Below are positions 28,366 through 36,866 of a stretch of DNA of 64,000 nt, piece by piece. This DNA comes from Sphingosinicella terrae. GTDB taxonomy: Bacteria > Pseudomonadota > Alphaproteobacteria > Sphingomonadales > Sphingomonadaceae. The notes below the pieces were generated by a model. The model did no database searches and was not told where the DNA came from. It saw only the letters and a program-made list of their open reading frames with translations. Where the stretch lies: positions 209,499 to 273,498 of the forward strand of contig NZ_QDFY01000005.1 of assembly GCF_003347635.1 (NCBI RefSeq), read 5' to 3'. Made by a program: the position numbers and the translations under genes. Every line of letters begins with the position of its first letter. The first letter of the stretch is position 1.

Positions 28366-28450
28366 TTCCCTCTTCTCTTCAGGGGAGAGGGAAGAGCCGC
28401 CCGAGGGCGGCGAAGGGAGAGGGGGAATTCACCCTCGCCTGACGTCGGAC
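28366..28450. repeat. Intergenic repeat, CTCTCCC type
   Basis: CCCTTTCCCTCTTCTCTTCAG followed by GGGAGAGGG makes an imperfect inverted repeat, with GCCGCCCGAGGGCGGC inside. It resembles elements at 36252-36310, 49493-49540, 51285-51385 and 53427-53535. It lies between sdhB and the convergent parE gene. Confidence 0.55.
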
Positions 28451-28462
28451 CGGGCGGAGGCG

Positions 28463-28786
28463 CTAATCGCCGTCCGTCATCCAGGCCGGGATATCGCGCT
28501 GGCCATGCAGGACGCGCAGGACGCGGACATGGCTTTCATGCTCGCTATAGAAGACCAGGAAGGGAAAGCGGCCTGTCCGCCGGCTGCGCAGGCCCGGGAT
28601 GTTCAATTCGTGGGCGAAGCGGGATGAGCCGCTTCCCGGCCGCTCGGAAATGGCGGTGAAGGCCGCTTCGGCGGCTTCGATGAAGCGTAGGGCGACGTCG
28701 CCACCTGCCTCCCGTCGATAATATTCGGCCGCTTCTTCGAGGTCTCGCAGGGCGAGCTTGCTGGCTTCGACGGCCTTGGCGGTCAT
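28463..28786 (-). CDS. parE: ParE-family toxin (RelE/ParE superfamily)
   Basis: A 107-residue toxin. ALRDLEEAAEYYRREAG, then GLRSRRTGRFPFLVFYS and the closing VRVLRVLHGQRDIPAW, form the ParE pattern. Characterised ParE proteins poison DNA gyrase. The ATG overlaps the stop of the upstream antitoxin gene by 4 bases. Length and C-terminus look intact, so the module may be active. Confidence 0.93.
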   Translation of the reverse strand: MTAKAVEASKLALRDLEEAAEYYRREAGGDVALRFIEAAEAAFTAISERPGSGSSRFAHELNIPGLRSRRTGRFPFLVFYSEHESHVRVLRVLHGQRDIPAWMTDGD

Positions 28787-29022
28787 CCGCGCGTGGCTTG
28801 GCCCGCACGCCGGCGCAGACCCTCGAAATAGCCCGCGTCGGCACTACCTGCCGAGGGCGACTCGGCGCCCTCGAGGATCAGGCTGCGCAGCCGCTGGCGG
28901 TCCAGGTCCCGCCGGATCAGTTCCCGGACATATTCGCTGCTCGTGCTGTAGGCGCCGCCGGCGACCTGCTCGTCGACGTGGCGCTTCAGCGCTTCCGGGA
29001 CCGAGATGTTCATCGTCGCCAT
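28783..29022 (-). CDS. parD: ParD-family antitoxin
   Basis: A 79-residue antitoxin. The N-terminal ribbon-helix-helix (MNISVPEALKRHVDEQVAGGAYSTSSEYVRELIRRDL) binds DNA and the C-terminal tail wraps ParE. The start at 29022 (MATMN) is preferred, with MNIS nine bases downstream as the alternative; neither has a clear Shine-Dalgarno. The gene precedes and overlaps parE in the usual order, so both should be autorepressed by ParD and the ParDE complex. Confidence 0.92.
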   Translation of the reverse strand: MATMNISVPEALKRHVDEQVAGGAYSTSSEYVRELIRRDLDRQRLRSLILEGAESPSAGSADAGYFEGLRRRAGQATRG

Positions 29023-29041
29023 GGCGTGGCGATAACAAGAA

Positions 29042-29058
29042 TTGGCAAACTTTGGCAA
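29042..29058 (-). promoter_or_regulatory. Direct repeats upstream of parD, possible ParD operator
   Basis: Two TTGGCAA copies (29042-29048 and 29052-29058), ten bases apart, lie 20-36 bases before the parD start codon. Helical phasing and position fit a ribbon-helix-helix operator. Only two copies are present. Confidence 0.4.
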
Positions 29059-29273
29059 GTTCGGCACGTCGCTGGGACCCGCTGCCGCCTGTGGAAGTCG
29101 CCCCATCGGCGGGTGCGCGCCTTCGCGCAGTCCGCGCCGAGTCGCTCCCTCTAGCGCCCCTCGTCACTTCGTACACTACCGTATTGACCCGAACTTGCAA
29201 TCGAAGCGCCATCATCCCATATGCTTGATCGGTCGCCGCTTCCTGGCGATCTTTGGCGCACCCTCACATTCCT

Positions 29274-29657
29274 ATGGCTCTTCTCCCCGTTCCCGCCGAT
29301 TTCACCGATCACGCCCCCGTGAAGACCAATCGCCAGCTTGCCGAGAAATACGGCGTCGGCGAGAAGACGATCACGCGGTGGCGCAAGGAAACCGGCTGCA
29401 CCGCCTCCATCCGCCCCTTCGCCAGCGCCGCGCTGCCCAAGCAGCACGTGCCCGCGATCAGCCCGGGCCTCGCCAGCGAGGCCGCGCAGTTCCTGCGCAA
29501 GACCCATCGCCCGGTCTACCACCGGATCATCGAGGGCAAGGAATTCCGCGGCCAATATGTCGTCGGCACCCAGGTCCTGACCGAGGACGAGATCGTCGCT
29601 TTGGCCGAGGAAAAGGGTTTCCAGCCCTACAACCGCCTGTTCGACCTCGCCTCCTGA
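29274..29657 (+). CDS. Small HTH-like hypothetical protein
   Basis: A 127-residue protein. TNRQLAEKYGVGEKTITRWRKETG (about residues 18-41) reads as a helix-turn-helix with an Arg-rich recognition helix. The rest (KTHRPVYHRIIEGKEFRGQYVVGTQVLTEDEIVALAEEKGF) is mixed alpha/beta. It could be a small regulator or nucleoid protein. The start is uncertain: ATG at 29274 or TTG at 29253, neither with a strong site. It is divergent from parD. Confidence 0.6.
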   Translation: MALLPVPADFTDHAPVKTNRQLAEKYGVGEKTITRWRKETGCTASIRPFASAALPKQHVPAISPGLASEAAQFLRKTHRPVYHRIIEGKEFRGQYVVGTQVLTEDEIVALAEEKGFQPYNRLFDLAS

Positions 29658-30026
29658 GCCGACCTTCGTCATCCCGGCGAATGCCGGGATGAGCTCTGGG
29701 GTGGCGGCTCCGATTGCACGCGGAATTCGAGCCTGCAGCGTGGTCCGGATCGCCCGCGGACCCTGTTCGTCCTCTCTCATCCCGAAGAAGAACAGGGAAA
29801 TCCCGGCTTGCGCTGCAACGACGAGCGCTGGTCCCGGCCGCGGCTCCTGCGCGTCTTCGCGTCTTCGCGGTGATAGTCTCCGGGCCTCCCGCCCGCCCGG
29901 CCGCGCGGCGTGATCCGCCGATCTTCCGCTTATGCCCGGCCCAGCCCGACTTTCGCCAGCTAGCGGAACCGTTTACCAGTGCGCACATTCCCGTCGACGC
30001 AGGAGCTGGAGGGGGCGTCCGATCCG
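29658..30026. other. Gene-free interval with repeats
   Basis: No supported gene. It holds a palindrome ATCCCGGC-N4-GCCGGGAT (29671-29690) just after the HTH gene stop, which may terminate transcription, and a CTTCGCGTCTTCGCG element near 29858-29876. The rest is unremarkable and contains the leader of the hybrid kinase. Confidence 0.6.
29671..29690. repeat. Palindromic repeat, ATCCCGG type
   Basis: ATCCCGGC and GCCGGGAT flank a 4-base loop, a perfect 8-base stem. Copies with the same core occur at 33494-33520, 33582-33602, 36007-36033, 36737-36765, 37659-37687 and 38326-38358. Confidence 0.7.
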
Positions 30027-33000
30027 ATGAGCACGACACCGACCATGCCGGCGCCGGATCACGCCGGCCCGGGCACGGACATCGCCGCCCTCATCGCCGC
30101 TTTCCCGTGGGAGCGGACCAGCCTCGGCCCGGCTTCCGCCTGGCCGGCGGTGCTTCGCACCACCATCGCGCTCATCCTGCGCTCGCCGGTGCCGATCGTC
30201 ACCTGCTGGGGCGAGGACGGCGTCATGATCTACAACGACGCTTATTCGGTCTTCGCCGGCGGCCGCCACCCGGCCCTGCTCGGATCGAAGGTGCGCGAGG
30301 GCTGGCCCGAGGTCGCCGACTTCAACGATCGCATGATGCGCCATGTGCTCGCCGGCGGCACGCTCTCCTATCGCGACCAGGAGCTCGTCCTCGACCGCAA
30401 CGGCGCCCCCGAGCCGGTGTGGATGGACCTCGATTACTCGCCGATCGAGGATGAGACCGGCGCCATCGTCGGCATCGTCGCCATCGTCGTCGAGACCACG
30501 GCCAAGGTCCGCGCCGAGCGGCGCGCGCTCCACGAGAGCGATCGGCTCCACCAGATGTTCGAGCAGGCGCCCGGCTTCATCGCCATGCTCGAGGGCCGCC
30601 ACCATGTCTTCAGCCTCGCCAACCGCGCCTATCGCGAGCTCGCCGGCAAGGGCGCGCTGATCGGCCGCACCGTCGCCGAGGCGCTGCCCGAGGTCGCCGG
30701 CCAGGGCTTCGTCGAGCTGCTCGACCGGGTATTCGAATCGGGCGAGGCCCATGTCGGCAAGGGCATTCCGGTGCGGCTGCAAACGGAGCGCGGGCTCGAG
30801 CAGCGCTTCCTCGACTTCGTCTACCAGCCGATCCGCGATCCCGACGGCCGAGTCACCGGCATCTTCGTCCAGGGCCAGGACGTCACCGACGAATTGCGCG
30901 CCGCCGCCGGTCTCGCCGAGCGCCAGGAGCAGATCGCCGCCTTCGTCTCGCAATCGACCGCCGGCTTCGGTCAGGTCGACCTCACCGGCCGCTTCACCCT
31001 GGTCAACGACCGCTTCTGCGAGATCACCGGCCGCACCCGCGAGGATCTGCTCTCGCGCACCATGCAGTCGATCACCCATCCCGACGATCTCCCCCGCAAC
31101 GTGCCCTTGTTCGAGCGGGCGGTGGCGAAGGGCGCGCCCTATATCCACGACAAGCGCTACGTCCGGCCCGACGGCTCGGTCGTCTGGGTCAATAACAGCG
31201 TCTCGGTGATCCGCCGCGCCGACGGCGAGCCTTATGGCGTCCTCGCCGTCACCATCGACGTTACCGAGCGCCGCCGCGCCGAGCAGGCGATCCGCGAGAG
31301 CGAGGCGCGGCTTCGCGCCCTCACCGAGAATCTGCGCGGCGGCATGGTCTATCAGATCGCGACCGACGCCGAGGGCGGCAATCGCCGCTTCCTGTTCGTC
31401 TCGGACAGCTTTGAGGCGCTCACCGGCTTTCCCGCCGAGGCGGTCGCGAAGGATCCTCTGCTCCCCTACAGTCTCATCCTCCCCGAGGACGCCGCCGCTC
31501 TCGCCGCCGCCGAAGCCAAGGCGATCGCCGCTCGCCGCCCGTTCGACGCCTTCGCCCGCTTCCGCCGCGCCGACGGCGCGCTGCGCTGGTCGCGGATCCT
31601 GTCCGCGCCGCGCGAGCAGGAGGATGGCAGCCTGATCTGGGACGGCCTCCAGATCGACGTCACCGATCAGAAGAAGGTCGAGGCCGAGCTTCGCGACAGC
31701 AAGGATCGGCTCGACGCCGCCTTGGCCATCGCCCGCCTGGGCACGTTCGACTGGGATCTCGCCACCGATCGGGTCGCGCTCGATGCGCGGAGCCGCGAAT
31801 TGTTCGGCTTCCCCGCCGAGGGCCCGATCGAGGGCCGCGCCGTCTTCCGCCGCATCCATCCCGACGATCTTCCCCGCATCCTCGCCGAGGTCGAGGCCGC
31901 GCGCGACGCCGGCGCCCGCCTCGACACCGAATATCGAATCCGCCTCGACGACGGTGCCGAGCGGATCATCCTCAGCCTGTCGGACGCGGTGCCGGGCGAG
32001 GACGGCCGCCCGGCGCGGATGATCGGCGTGTTCGCCGACGATACCGAAAGGAAGCGCCTCGAGGCCAATCTCGTCCGCCTCAACGAGACGCTCGAGGAGC
32101 GCGTCCGCCGCCGCACCGAGGAGCTCGAACTCGTCCACGAGCAATTGCGCCAGTCGCAGAAGCTCGAGGCGATCGGCCAGCTCACCGGCGGCGTCGCCCA
32201 CGATTTCAACAATCTCCTGACCCCGATCGTCGGCGGGCTCGACATGCTCCAGCGCGCCGGCATCGGCTCGGCGCGCGACCAGCGGATCATCGCCGGCGCG
32301 CTCGAATCGGCCGAGCGCGCCCGCACGCTGGTCCAGCGCCTGCTCGCTTTCGCCCGCCGCCAGCCGCTCAGGCCCGGCCCGGTCGATCTCCACGCCCTCG
32401 TCGGCGGCATGGCCGATCTCATCGCCAGCACCTCGGGTCCGCGCATCCGCGTCGAGGTCGGCGTGCCCGCCGATCTGCCGCCCGCCTTCGCCGATCCCAA
32501 CCAGCTCGAAATGGCGATCCTCAACCTCGCCGTGAACGCGCGCGACGCGATGCCCGACGGCGGGACGCTGACGATCGCCGCCACCGCCGACACCGTCGCC
32601 CCCGGCCATCCCGCCCGCCTCGCGCCCGGCGCCTATCTCAGGCTCAGCGTCTCCGACACCGGCATCGGCATGGACGAGGACACCATGGCCCGCGCCGTCG
32701 AGCCCTTCTTCTCGACCAAGGGCCTCGGCAAGGGCACCGGCCTCGGCCTTTCCATGGTCCATGGCCTCGCCGAGCAGCAGGGCGGCGCGATGACCCTGTC
32801 GAGCCGTCCCGGGCTCGGCACCAGCGTCACCCTCTGGCTCCCCGCCGCCGACGTCGCCGCCGCCCCGACCGGTCGCGATTCCCGCGCCGCCTTCGGCCCG
32901 CCCGCCGCTGCCGGCCGCATCCTCGTCGTCGACGACGAGGAGCTGGTCCGCCTGAGCACCGCCGACATGCTCCGCGACCTCGGCTACGAAGTGGACGAGG

Positions 33001-33305
33001 CCGCGAGCGCCGCCGAGGCCCTGTCCCGCCTCGCCGAAGCCGAAGCGGGCTTGTCCGCCGAAGCCAAAGGCGAAGGCGGATCCGCCGAACCTCCGCGCTA
33101 TGACTATGTCGTCACCGACCAGCTCATGCCCGGCATGAGCGGCACCGAGCTCGCCGCCGCCGTCGCCGCGCGCCACCCCGGAATCCGCCTCCTCGTCGTC
33201 TCCGGCTATGCCGGTCTCGACGCGATCAGCCCCGGCCTGCCGCGCCTGGCCAAGCCCTTCCGCCAGCCCGAGCTCGCCGCCGCCCTCGCCGCCCTCAAGC
33301 CCTGA
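30027..33305 (+). CDS. Multi-PAS hybrid sensor histidine kinase with receiver
   Basis: A 1092-residue soluble hybrid kinase. Five PAS-type sensor domains fill about residues 25-690: FPWERTSLGP... (with WGEDGVMIYNDAY), FEQAPGFIAMLEG, FVSQSTAGFGQVDL, LTENLRGGMVYQI and LGTFDWDLATDR. A coiled coil near 690-720 leads to a HisKA domain with His about 725 in GGVAHDFNNLLTP. The HATPase_c domain has NLAVNARDAMPDGG and GTGLGLSMVHGLAEQ. The C-terminal receiver has VVDDEEL and the phospho-Asp near 1030 in YVVTDQLMPGM. No membrane helix is present. The ATG at 30027 was chosen over an upstream GTG at 29979. Confidence 0.93.
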   Translation: MSTTPTMPAPDHAGPGTDIAALIAAFPWERTSLGPASAWPAVLRTTIALILRSPVPIVTCWGEDGVMIYNDAYSVFAGGRHPALLGSKVREGWPEVADFNDRMMRHVLAGGTLSYRDQELVLDRNGAPEPVWMDLDYSPIEDETGAIVGIVAIVVETTAKVRAERRALHESDRLHQMFEQAPGFIAMLEGRHHVFSLANRAYRELAGKGALIGRTVAEALPEVAGQGFVELLDRVFESGEAHVGKGIPVRLQTERGLEQRFLDFVYQPIRDPDGRVTGIFVQGQDVTDELRAAAGLAERQEQIAAFVSQSTAGFGQVDLTGRFTLVNDRFCEITGRTREDLLSRTMQSITHPDDLPRNVPLFERAVAKGAPYIHDKRYVRPDGSVVWVNNSVSVIRRADGEPYGVLAVTIDVTERRRAEQAIRESEARLRALTENLRGGMVYQIATDAEGGNRRFLFVSDSFEALTGFPAEAVAKDPLLPYSLILPEDAAALAAAEAKAIAARRPFDAFARFRRADGALRWSRILSAPREQEDGSLIWDGLQIDVTDQKKVEAELRDSKDRLDAALAIARLGTFDWDLATDRVALDARSRELFGFPAEGPIEGRAVFRRIHPDDLPRILAEVEAARDAGARLDTEYRIRLDDGAERIILSLSDAVPGEDGRPARMIGVFADDTERKRLEANLVRLNETLEERVRRRTEELELVHEQLRQSQKLEAIGQLTGGVAHDFNNLLTPIVGGLDMLQRAGIGSARDQRIIAGALESAERARTLVQRLLAFARRQPLRPGPVDLHALVGGMADLIASTSGPRIRVEVGVPADLPPAFADPNQLEMAILNLAVNARDAMPDGGTLTIAATADTVAPGHPARLAPGAYLRLSVSDTGIGMDEDTMARAVEPFFSTKGLGKGTGLGLSMVHGLAEQQGGAMTLSSRPGLGTSVTLWLPAADVAAAPTGRDSRAAFGPPAAAGRILVVDDEELVRLSTADMLRDLGYEVDEAASAAEALSRLAEAEAGLSAEAKGEGGSAEPPRYDYVVTDQLMPGMSGTELAAAVAARHPGIRLLVVSGYAGLDAISPGLPRLAKPFRQPELAAALAALKP

Positions 33306-34018
33306 TCTCAAGGCTTTTGCCGGTGGAGGGGGACCGCACGACGTGCGGTGGAGGGGTTCTTCCGGCCGAAGGCCGGGAAGAGGGCCCCAGAAGTCTCGGC
33401 TCGATCCTCCTGTCTCCGCGCGATCGGAACCGCCGCCGGATTCACGCAAAGCCGCGAAGAAGACACGTTCCTTCTCGTCATCCCGGCGCCTTCTCGTCAT
33501 CCCGGCGAAAGCCGGGACCCGTGAACCCTGGGGCTGAAGGTTCGGGCGCCTCGCTTTCACCCGGTAGCGATTGTGGTCATGGGTCCCGGCCGTCGCCGGG
33601 ATGGCTGAATGAAAAGCGGGCCTGACTCGCGCGGACTCTGCGCTTTCTCTCCCGCGAAACGACGGCCAGGCCGGGGTGCCGCCTTCCCCGCAAGTCATGT
33701 CCAAGGGACAGGCCGACCCGTCCGGTCATGAAACCCATTTTCCCCTCTCGGCGCAGCGTCCAGGCGCCGCCCGCAGCGAAACCGCATCCGGCCGCCAGCC
33801 TCGCGCCCTTCGCGCCTTCGCGTCTTCGCGTGCAACAGAAGCCGAGTTCCCGCCCGCGCCGGCGCACCTCGCCAGGCACCCCGTCGCCCGAGTTCGGACC
33901 CAGGCGCCTCTTCCCCCGAAGGGAACGGAAGCCGCCCCAGCCGCGGCGCCTTTGCGTCTTTGCGTGCGACCAGGCGGTCTTCCCATCCGCGCCGCCGCAT
34001 CCGGCATCCCGCCCGGGC
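33306..34018. other. Gene-free interval rich in short repeats
   Basis: No supported gene in 713 bases. The interval holds a GGGGACCGC element (33312-33362), two ATCCCGG-type palindromes (33494-33520 and 33582-33602), and CTTCGCGTCTTCGCGT-like strings near 33812-33832 and 33948-33968. The open frames here are antisense or low-complexity Arg/Pro-rich translations. Confidence 0.65.
33494..33602. repeat. Two palindromic repeats, ATCCCGG type
   Basis: CCCGGC-N4-GCCGGG near 33500-33518, preceded by TCGTCAT, and GTCCCGGC-N4-GCCGGGAT at 33583-33602 in inverted context. A truncated TCGTCATCCCGGCG lies just before the first. This looks like clustered REP-like units. Confidence 0.6.
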
Positions 34019-34372
34019 TCAGGCCTCCCGCGCCACCGTCGCCCGCGCCACCCCCGCCGCCAGGCTCTCCTCGCCGAACGGCTTCGCCACCACGACGGCG
34101 CGGGCGTCCGCCTCGCGCACCTCCCACGGCGTCGCCGTGACGAACACGACCGGGACGAGGCGCGTCGAGCAGATCGCCTGCACCGCCTCGACGCCGGTGC
34201 CCGAATCGAGCCGGACGTCGGACGTGATCAGGTCCGGGCAGCGCGCTTTGGCATAGGCGACCGCGGCTTCGCTCGACGCGGCGAAATCGAAATGCGTGTA
34301 GCCGAGATCGCGCAGCACCGCCTCGATCATCAGGCCGATCCACATATCCTGTTCGATGATGAGTGCGCGCAA
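34019..34372 (-). CDS. Single-domain response regulator (receiver)
   Basis: A 117-residue REC domain without output. The phosphoacceptor is Asp52 in LITSDVRLDSG, the conserved Thr is in VFVTATP, and Lys97 is in VVAKPFG. The first acidic site is IIEQDM, with one acidic residue replaced by Gln, so metal binding may be altered. It is divergent from the Crp/Fnr gene. The hybrid kinase 0.7 kb upstream is a possible phosphate source. Confidence 0.85.
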   Translation of the reverse strand: MRALIIEQDMWIGLMIEAVLRDLGYTHFDFAASSEAAVAYAKARCPDLITSDVRLDSGTGVEAVQAICSTRLVPVVFVTATPWEVREADARAVVVAKPFGEESLAAGVARATVAREA

Positions 34373-34476
34373 TTCGGGTCCCCGGGGGCGGGAGCGCGCA
34401 ATGTCTCTCAGCCGCCGATGCCCCGGTGAGTTCCCTCGACGATGATCTGAAGAACCCGCCGGGCCGAGGAAAGTTC

Positions 34477-34512
34477 AATCCAGGTTAGCCTGGATTCCCA
34501 AAATAGTATAAG
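34477..34512 (+). promoter_or_regulatory. Inverted-repeat operator and -10 upstream of the Crp/Fnr gene
   Basis: AATCCAGG-N4-CCTGGATT (34477-34496) is a perfect 8-base inverted repeat. It is followed after 7-10 bases by TAGTATAAG (34504-34512), a likely -10. It lies about 80 bases before the ATG of the Crp/Fnr-type gene and about 105 bases before the divergent receiver gene. The arms do not match the TGTGA or TTGAT half-sites of classic Crp/Fnr. Confidence 0.5.
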
Positions 34513-34592
34513 GTGCTGCCACCGTCCGCTCCCTAACTGGCGTGCTGGTGGCTGAGAGACTCGACAGCGCTCCCGCCCTGTGGAGAGCCGCA

Positions 34593-35336
34593 ATGTCCAC
34601 CGCTGATTCCGCCGCGCTCCAGCCGATGGTGCGCCGCCTCCGCCAATTGGGTCCGCTGGACGAGGCCGACGTCGCCGCGCTCCTGGCGCTTCCCTTCCGC
34701 CGGCTCGAATACCGGCCCCAGGAGCATATCGTCCGAGAAGGCGACTCGCCGCAGCGTTCGTGCCTGCTCCTGTCCGGCTTCGCCTTCCGCCACAAGGTCG
34801 CTGGCAATGGCGGCCGCCAGATCTTCTCGATCCACATGAAGGGCGATCTCGCCGACCTGCAGAATTCGCTGCTCGGCATCGCCGATCACAACCTCCAGGC
34901 GCTGACCCATGTCGAGGCCGCCTTGATCCCGGTCGAGGCGATCCGCGATCTTGCCTTCGATCGGCCGGCGATCGGCCGCGCGATGTGGACCGAGACCTTG
35001 GTCGATGCATCGATCTTCCGGGAATGGACGCTCAATGTCGGCCGCCGCGACGCCCGCACCCGCATGGCCCATCTGCTGTGCGAATTCTCCTTCCGGCTCG
35101 CCGCGGCGGGGCTCGGCGAGCCCTGCCGTTACGAGCTGCCGATGACCCAGGAGCAGCTCGCCGACGCGCTCGGCCTGACCTCCGTCCACGTCAACCGGAC
35201 TTTGATGGCGCTCGAAGGAGAGGGCCTGATCGAGCGCCGGCAGCGCGCCATCCGCATCGGCGACTGGCCCGCGCTCGCCCGCGCCGGCGATTTCGACGCC
35301 GCCTACCTCCACCTGCGCGAGCCCCAGCCGGCCTGA
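34593..35336 (+). CDS. Crp/Fnr-family transcriptional regulator
   Basis: A 247-residue regulator. The N-terminal cyclic-nucleotide-binding-like barrel (about 20-140, with VREGDSPQRSCLLLSGFAFRHK) is followed by a dimer helix and a C-terminal winged helix (MTQEQLADALGLTSVHVNRTLMALEGEGLI). The N-terminal Cys cluster needed for an Fnr iron-sulfur centre is absent, and the cAMP-binding residues are not evident. The ATG at 34593 has TGGAGAG upstream. The effector is unknown. Confidence 0.9.
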   Translation: MSTADSAALQPMVRRLRQLGPLDEADVAALLALPFRRLEYRPQEHIVREGDSPQRSCLLLSGFAFRHKVAGNGGRQIFSIHMKGDLADLQNSLLGIADHNLQALTHVEAALIPVEAIRDLAFDRPAIGRAMWTETLVDASIFREWTLNVGRRDARTRMAHLLCEFSFRLAAAGLGEPCRYELPMTQEQLADALGLTSVHVNRTLMALEGEGLIERRQRAIRIGDWPALARAGDFDAAYLHLREPQPA

Positions 35337-35346
35337 GCCGGAGTGG

Positions 35347-35466
35347 CTATGCGTTGAAGAACAAGGCGTAGATCAGAAGCGCCGCGGCGACGGCGAAGAA
35401 GATCGCCACCACCACCTTGGGAAAGGTGGTGATCTTCTGCTCGAGAGGGCGGTTCTCGTCGGCCAT
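35347..35466 (-). CDS. Small single-pass membrane protein
   Basis: A 39-residue protein with a polar N-terminus (MADENRPLEQKITTFP) and one transmembrane helix (VVVAIFFAVAAALLIYALFF). GAGGAA precedes the ATG by 5 bases, which supports real translation. Family unknown. It faces the Crp/Fnr gene tail-to-tail. Confidence 0.6.
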   Translation of the reverse strand: MADENRPLEQKITTFPKVVVAIFFAVAAALLIYALFFNA

Positions 35467-35720
35467 GGCGTTCCTCGCGTCACTGACGGGGAGAATGTCC
35501 GGCCGCTCCGCCGGTTCCGGCTCCGCCTTCCGTCGCAGCCTTGCCGGGAGGGCGGCCCGAGCATGACCGCACGTGCGTGCGGGGAAGGGGATCCTTGCCC
35601 CGCCGGCAGCGTCTCCCGAACCGTGACCCTCCGGCCACGCCTCCGCCGCGAAATCGCCCCCGCCGCCACGCCCCGGCGGGGCGGGCCGGAACGCCCGCCT
35701 CCCGCAGCGGTTCACCCGCC

Positions 35721-35960
35721 GTGCCGCTTTATCGCTTCCACCTGCACGACGATCTCTTCGTCGAGGACGAGGAGGGCCTGGAGCTCGCCGATCTCGAAGC
35801 GGCGCGCGAACAGGCCCTCGAAAGCGCCCGTGAGCTGGTCTGCGCCCACATCCGCCAGTTCGGCAACGTCAACCTCGATCACTATATCGACGTCGCCGAC
35901 GAAAGCGGCGCCATCCTCTTCCGCATCACCTTCCGCGACGCCTTCACCGTCAGCGGCTAG
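35721..35960 (+). CDS. DUF6894-family small protein
   Basis: A 79-residue protein beginning at GTG (PLYRFHLHDDLFVEDEEGLEL) with LEAAREQALESARELV and a closing DVADESGAILFRITFRDAF. This is the pattern of DUF6894, small alphaproteobacterial proteins of unknown function that usually start MPRYFFHLxDG. It is a single gene. Confidence 0.8.
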   Translation: MPLYRFHLHDDLFVEDEEGLELADLEAAREQALESARELVCAHIRQFGNVNLDHYIDVADESGAILFRITFRDAFTVSG

Positions 35961-36006
35961 CGCGCGCGCTCGCCGAAGAGGCAGAAATCGCCACGCCTCC
36001 ACCCTC

Positions 36007-36033
36007 GTCATCCCGGACCCGATCCGGGGTCTC
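36007..36033. repeat. Palindromic repeat, ATCCCGG type (CCGGAC variant)
   Basis: TCATCCCGGACCC followed by GATCCGGGGTCTCC is an imperfect palindrome. It shares the GGAC-N3-GATCC centre with copies at 36737-36765, 37659-37687 and 38326-38358. Confidence 0.65.
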
Positions 36034-36251
36034 CCTTCTCCCGCCCTATCCCTGGACGAAGCTCAGCGGCCTTCCGCCCCATTGGAGGCAGCCCCGCCGC
36101 CGAGCCGGCAGAGCGAGGCTGTTCGGCGCCCGCCGCCGGTCGCCGAGCCGCCCGCCGACCAGAAGGCCGTCTCTTTGGGGGGAGTTGAGCGGACCTCGGG
36201 CCTGCCAGGGGGACAGGACTCCCGCTGAACTGGCAGGGTGAGGGTACATGA

Positions 36252-36310
36252 AACCCTCTCCCTCGAGGGAGAGGGGAGGGAGAGGGTAGGGTGAGGGTAG
36301 AGTGAGGGTG
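36252..36310. repeat. Intergenic repeat, CTCTCCC type
   Basis: CCCTCTCCCTC and GAGGGAGAGGG form a perfect stem, followed by AGGGTAGGGTGAGGGTAGAGTG. The same layout recurs at 49493-49540 and 51340-51385. Confidence 0.65.
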
Positions 36311-36395
36311 TTCGGCGTTGGCGATTGCCTTCAGCCGCTCGAACCCCTCCGCCGCATCGGCTACGCTCCACGACAACCACCCGGGACCCCCCACC

Positions 36396-36707
36396 ATGCC
36401 CACCGCCACCCCGCTCCTCCACCTCGACTTCGACTCCGAGATCATCCACTGGCGCGGCCCGGCCCCCTATCTCTTCGCCCCGGTCCCGGCCGCGCTCGCC
36501 GAAGAGGTCCGCCGTGCCGCCCGCCTGGCCAGCTACGGCTGGGGCTGCGTCCCCGTCGCCGCCACCATCGCCGGCACCGATTTCACCACCTCGCTCTTCC
36601 CCAAAGACGGCACCTACCTGCTGCCCATCAAGGTCGCCGTGCAGCGCGCCGCCGGGCTCGGCCTCGGCGACCGGGTCCGCATCGAGATGAGGATCGACGC
36701 CCGCTGA
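36396..36707 (+). CDS. DUF1905-family protein
   Basis: A 103-residue protein of the DUF1905 beta-barrel family. FDSEIIHWRGPAPYLFAPVPAALAEEVR, then GWGCVPVAATIAGTDFTTSLFPKDGTYLLPIKVAVQRAAGLGLGDRV, is typical. Function is unknown. The gene is flanked by repeats on both sides and stands alone. Confidence 0.88.
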   Translation: MPTATPLLHLDFDSEIIHWRGPAPYLFAPVPAALAEEVRRAARLASYGWGCVPVAATIAGTDFTTSLFPKDGTYLLPIKVAVQRAAGLGLGDRVRIEMRIDAR

Positions 36708-36736
36708 GGCGCGCGGTCATCCCGCCTCCCAATCCG

Positions 36737-36765
36737 TTATCCCGGACTTGATCCGGGATCTCGTT
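36737..36765. repeat. Palindromic repeat, ATCCCGG type (CCGGAC variant)
   Basis: TTATCCCGGACTT and GATCCGGGATCTCG are followed by TTTCCTTGG. The core is nearly identical to 37659-37687 and 38326-38358. Confidence 0.7.
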
Positions 36766-36866
36766 TCCTTGGCGCACCACGCCCGACGCCCATTCCCCCA
36801 CCCAAAAAGAAACGGGCGGAGGCGCTCTCGCACCCCCGCCCGCCGTCCCCCCGTCGCCGTTCCAAT

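Larger units (their letters stand above)
35961..36395. other. Gene-free interval with two repeat elements
   Basis: No supported gene. An ATCCCGGACCCGATCCGGGG palindrome lies at about 36009-36030, and a CCCTCTCCCTCGAGGGAGAGGGG hairpin at about 36255-36280 is followed by AGGGTGAGGGT tandem units to 36310. Confidence 0.6.

Noticed and set aside
29973..33704. Minus-strand open frame of 1243 codons opposite the hybrid kinase
   Set aside because: It is the antisense shadow of a clear multi-PAS kinase gene in high-GC DNA. It has no domain, its composition is Gly/Ala/Asp/Arg-rich low complexity, and the sense frame has all catalytic motifs.
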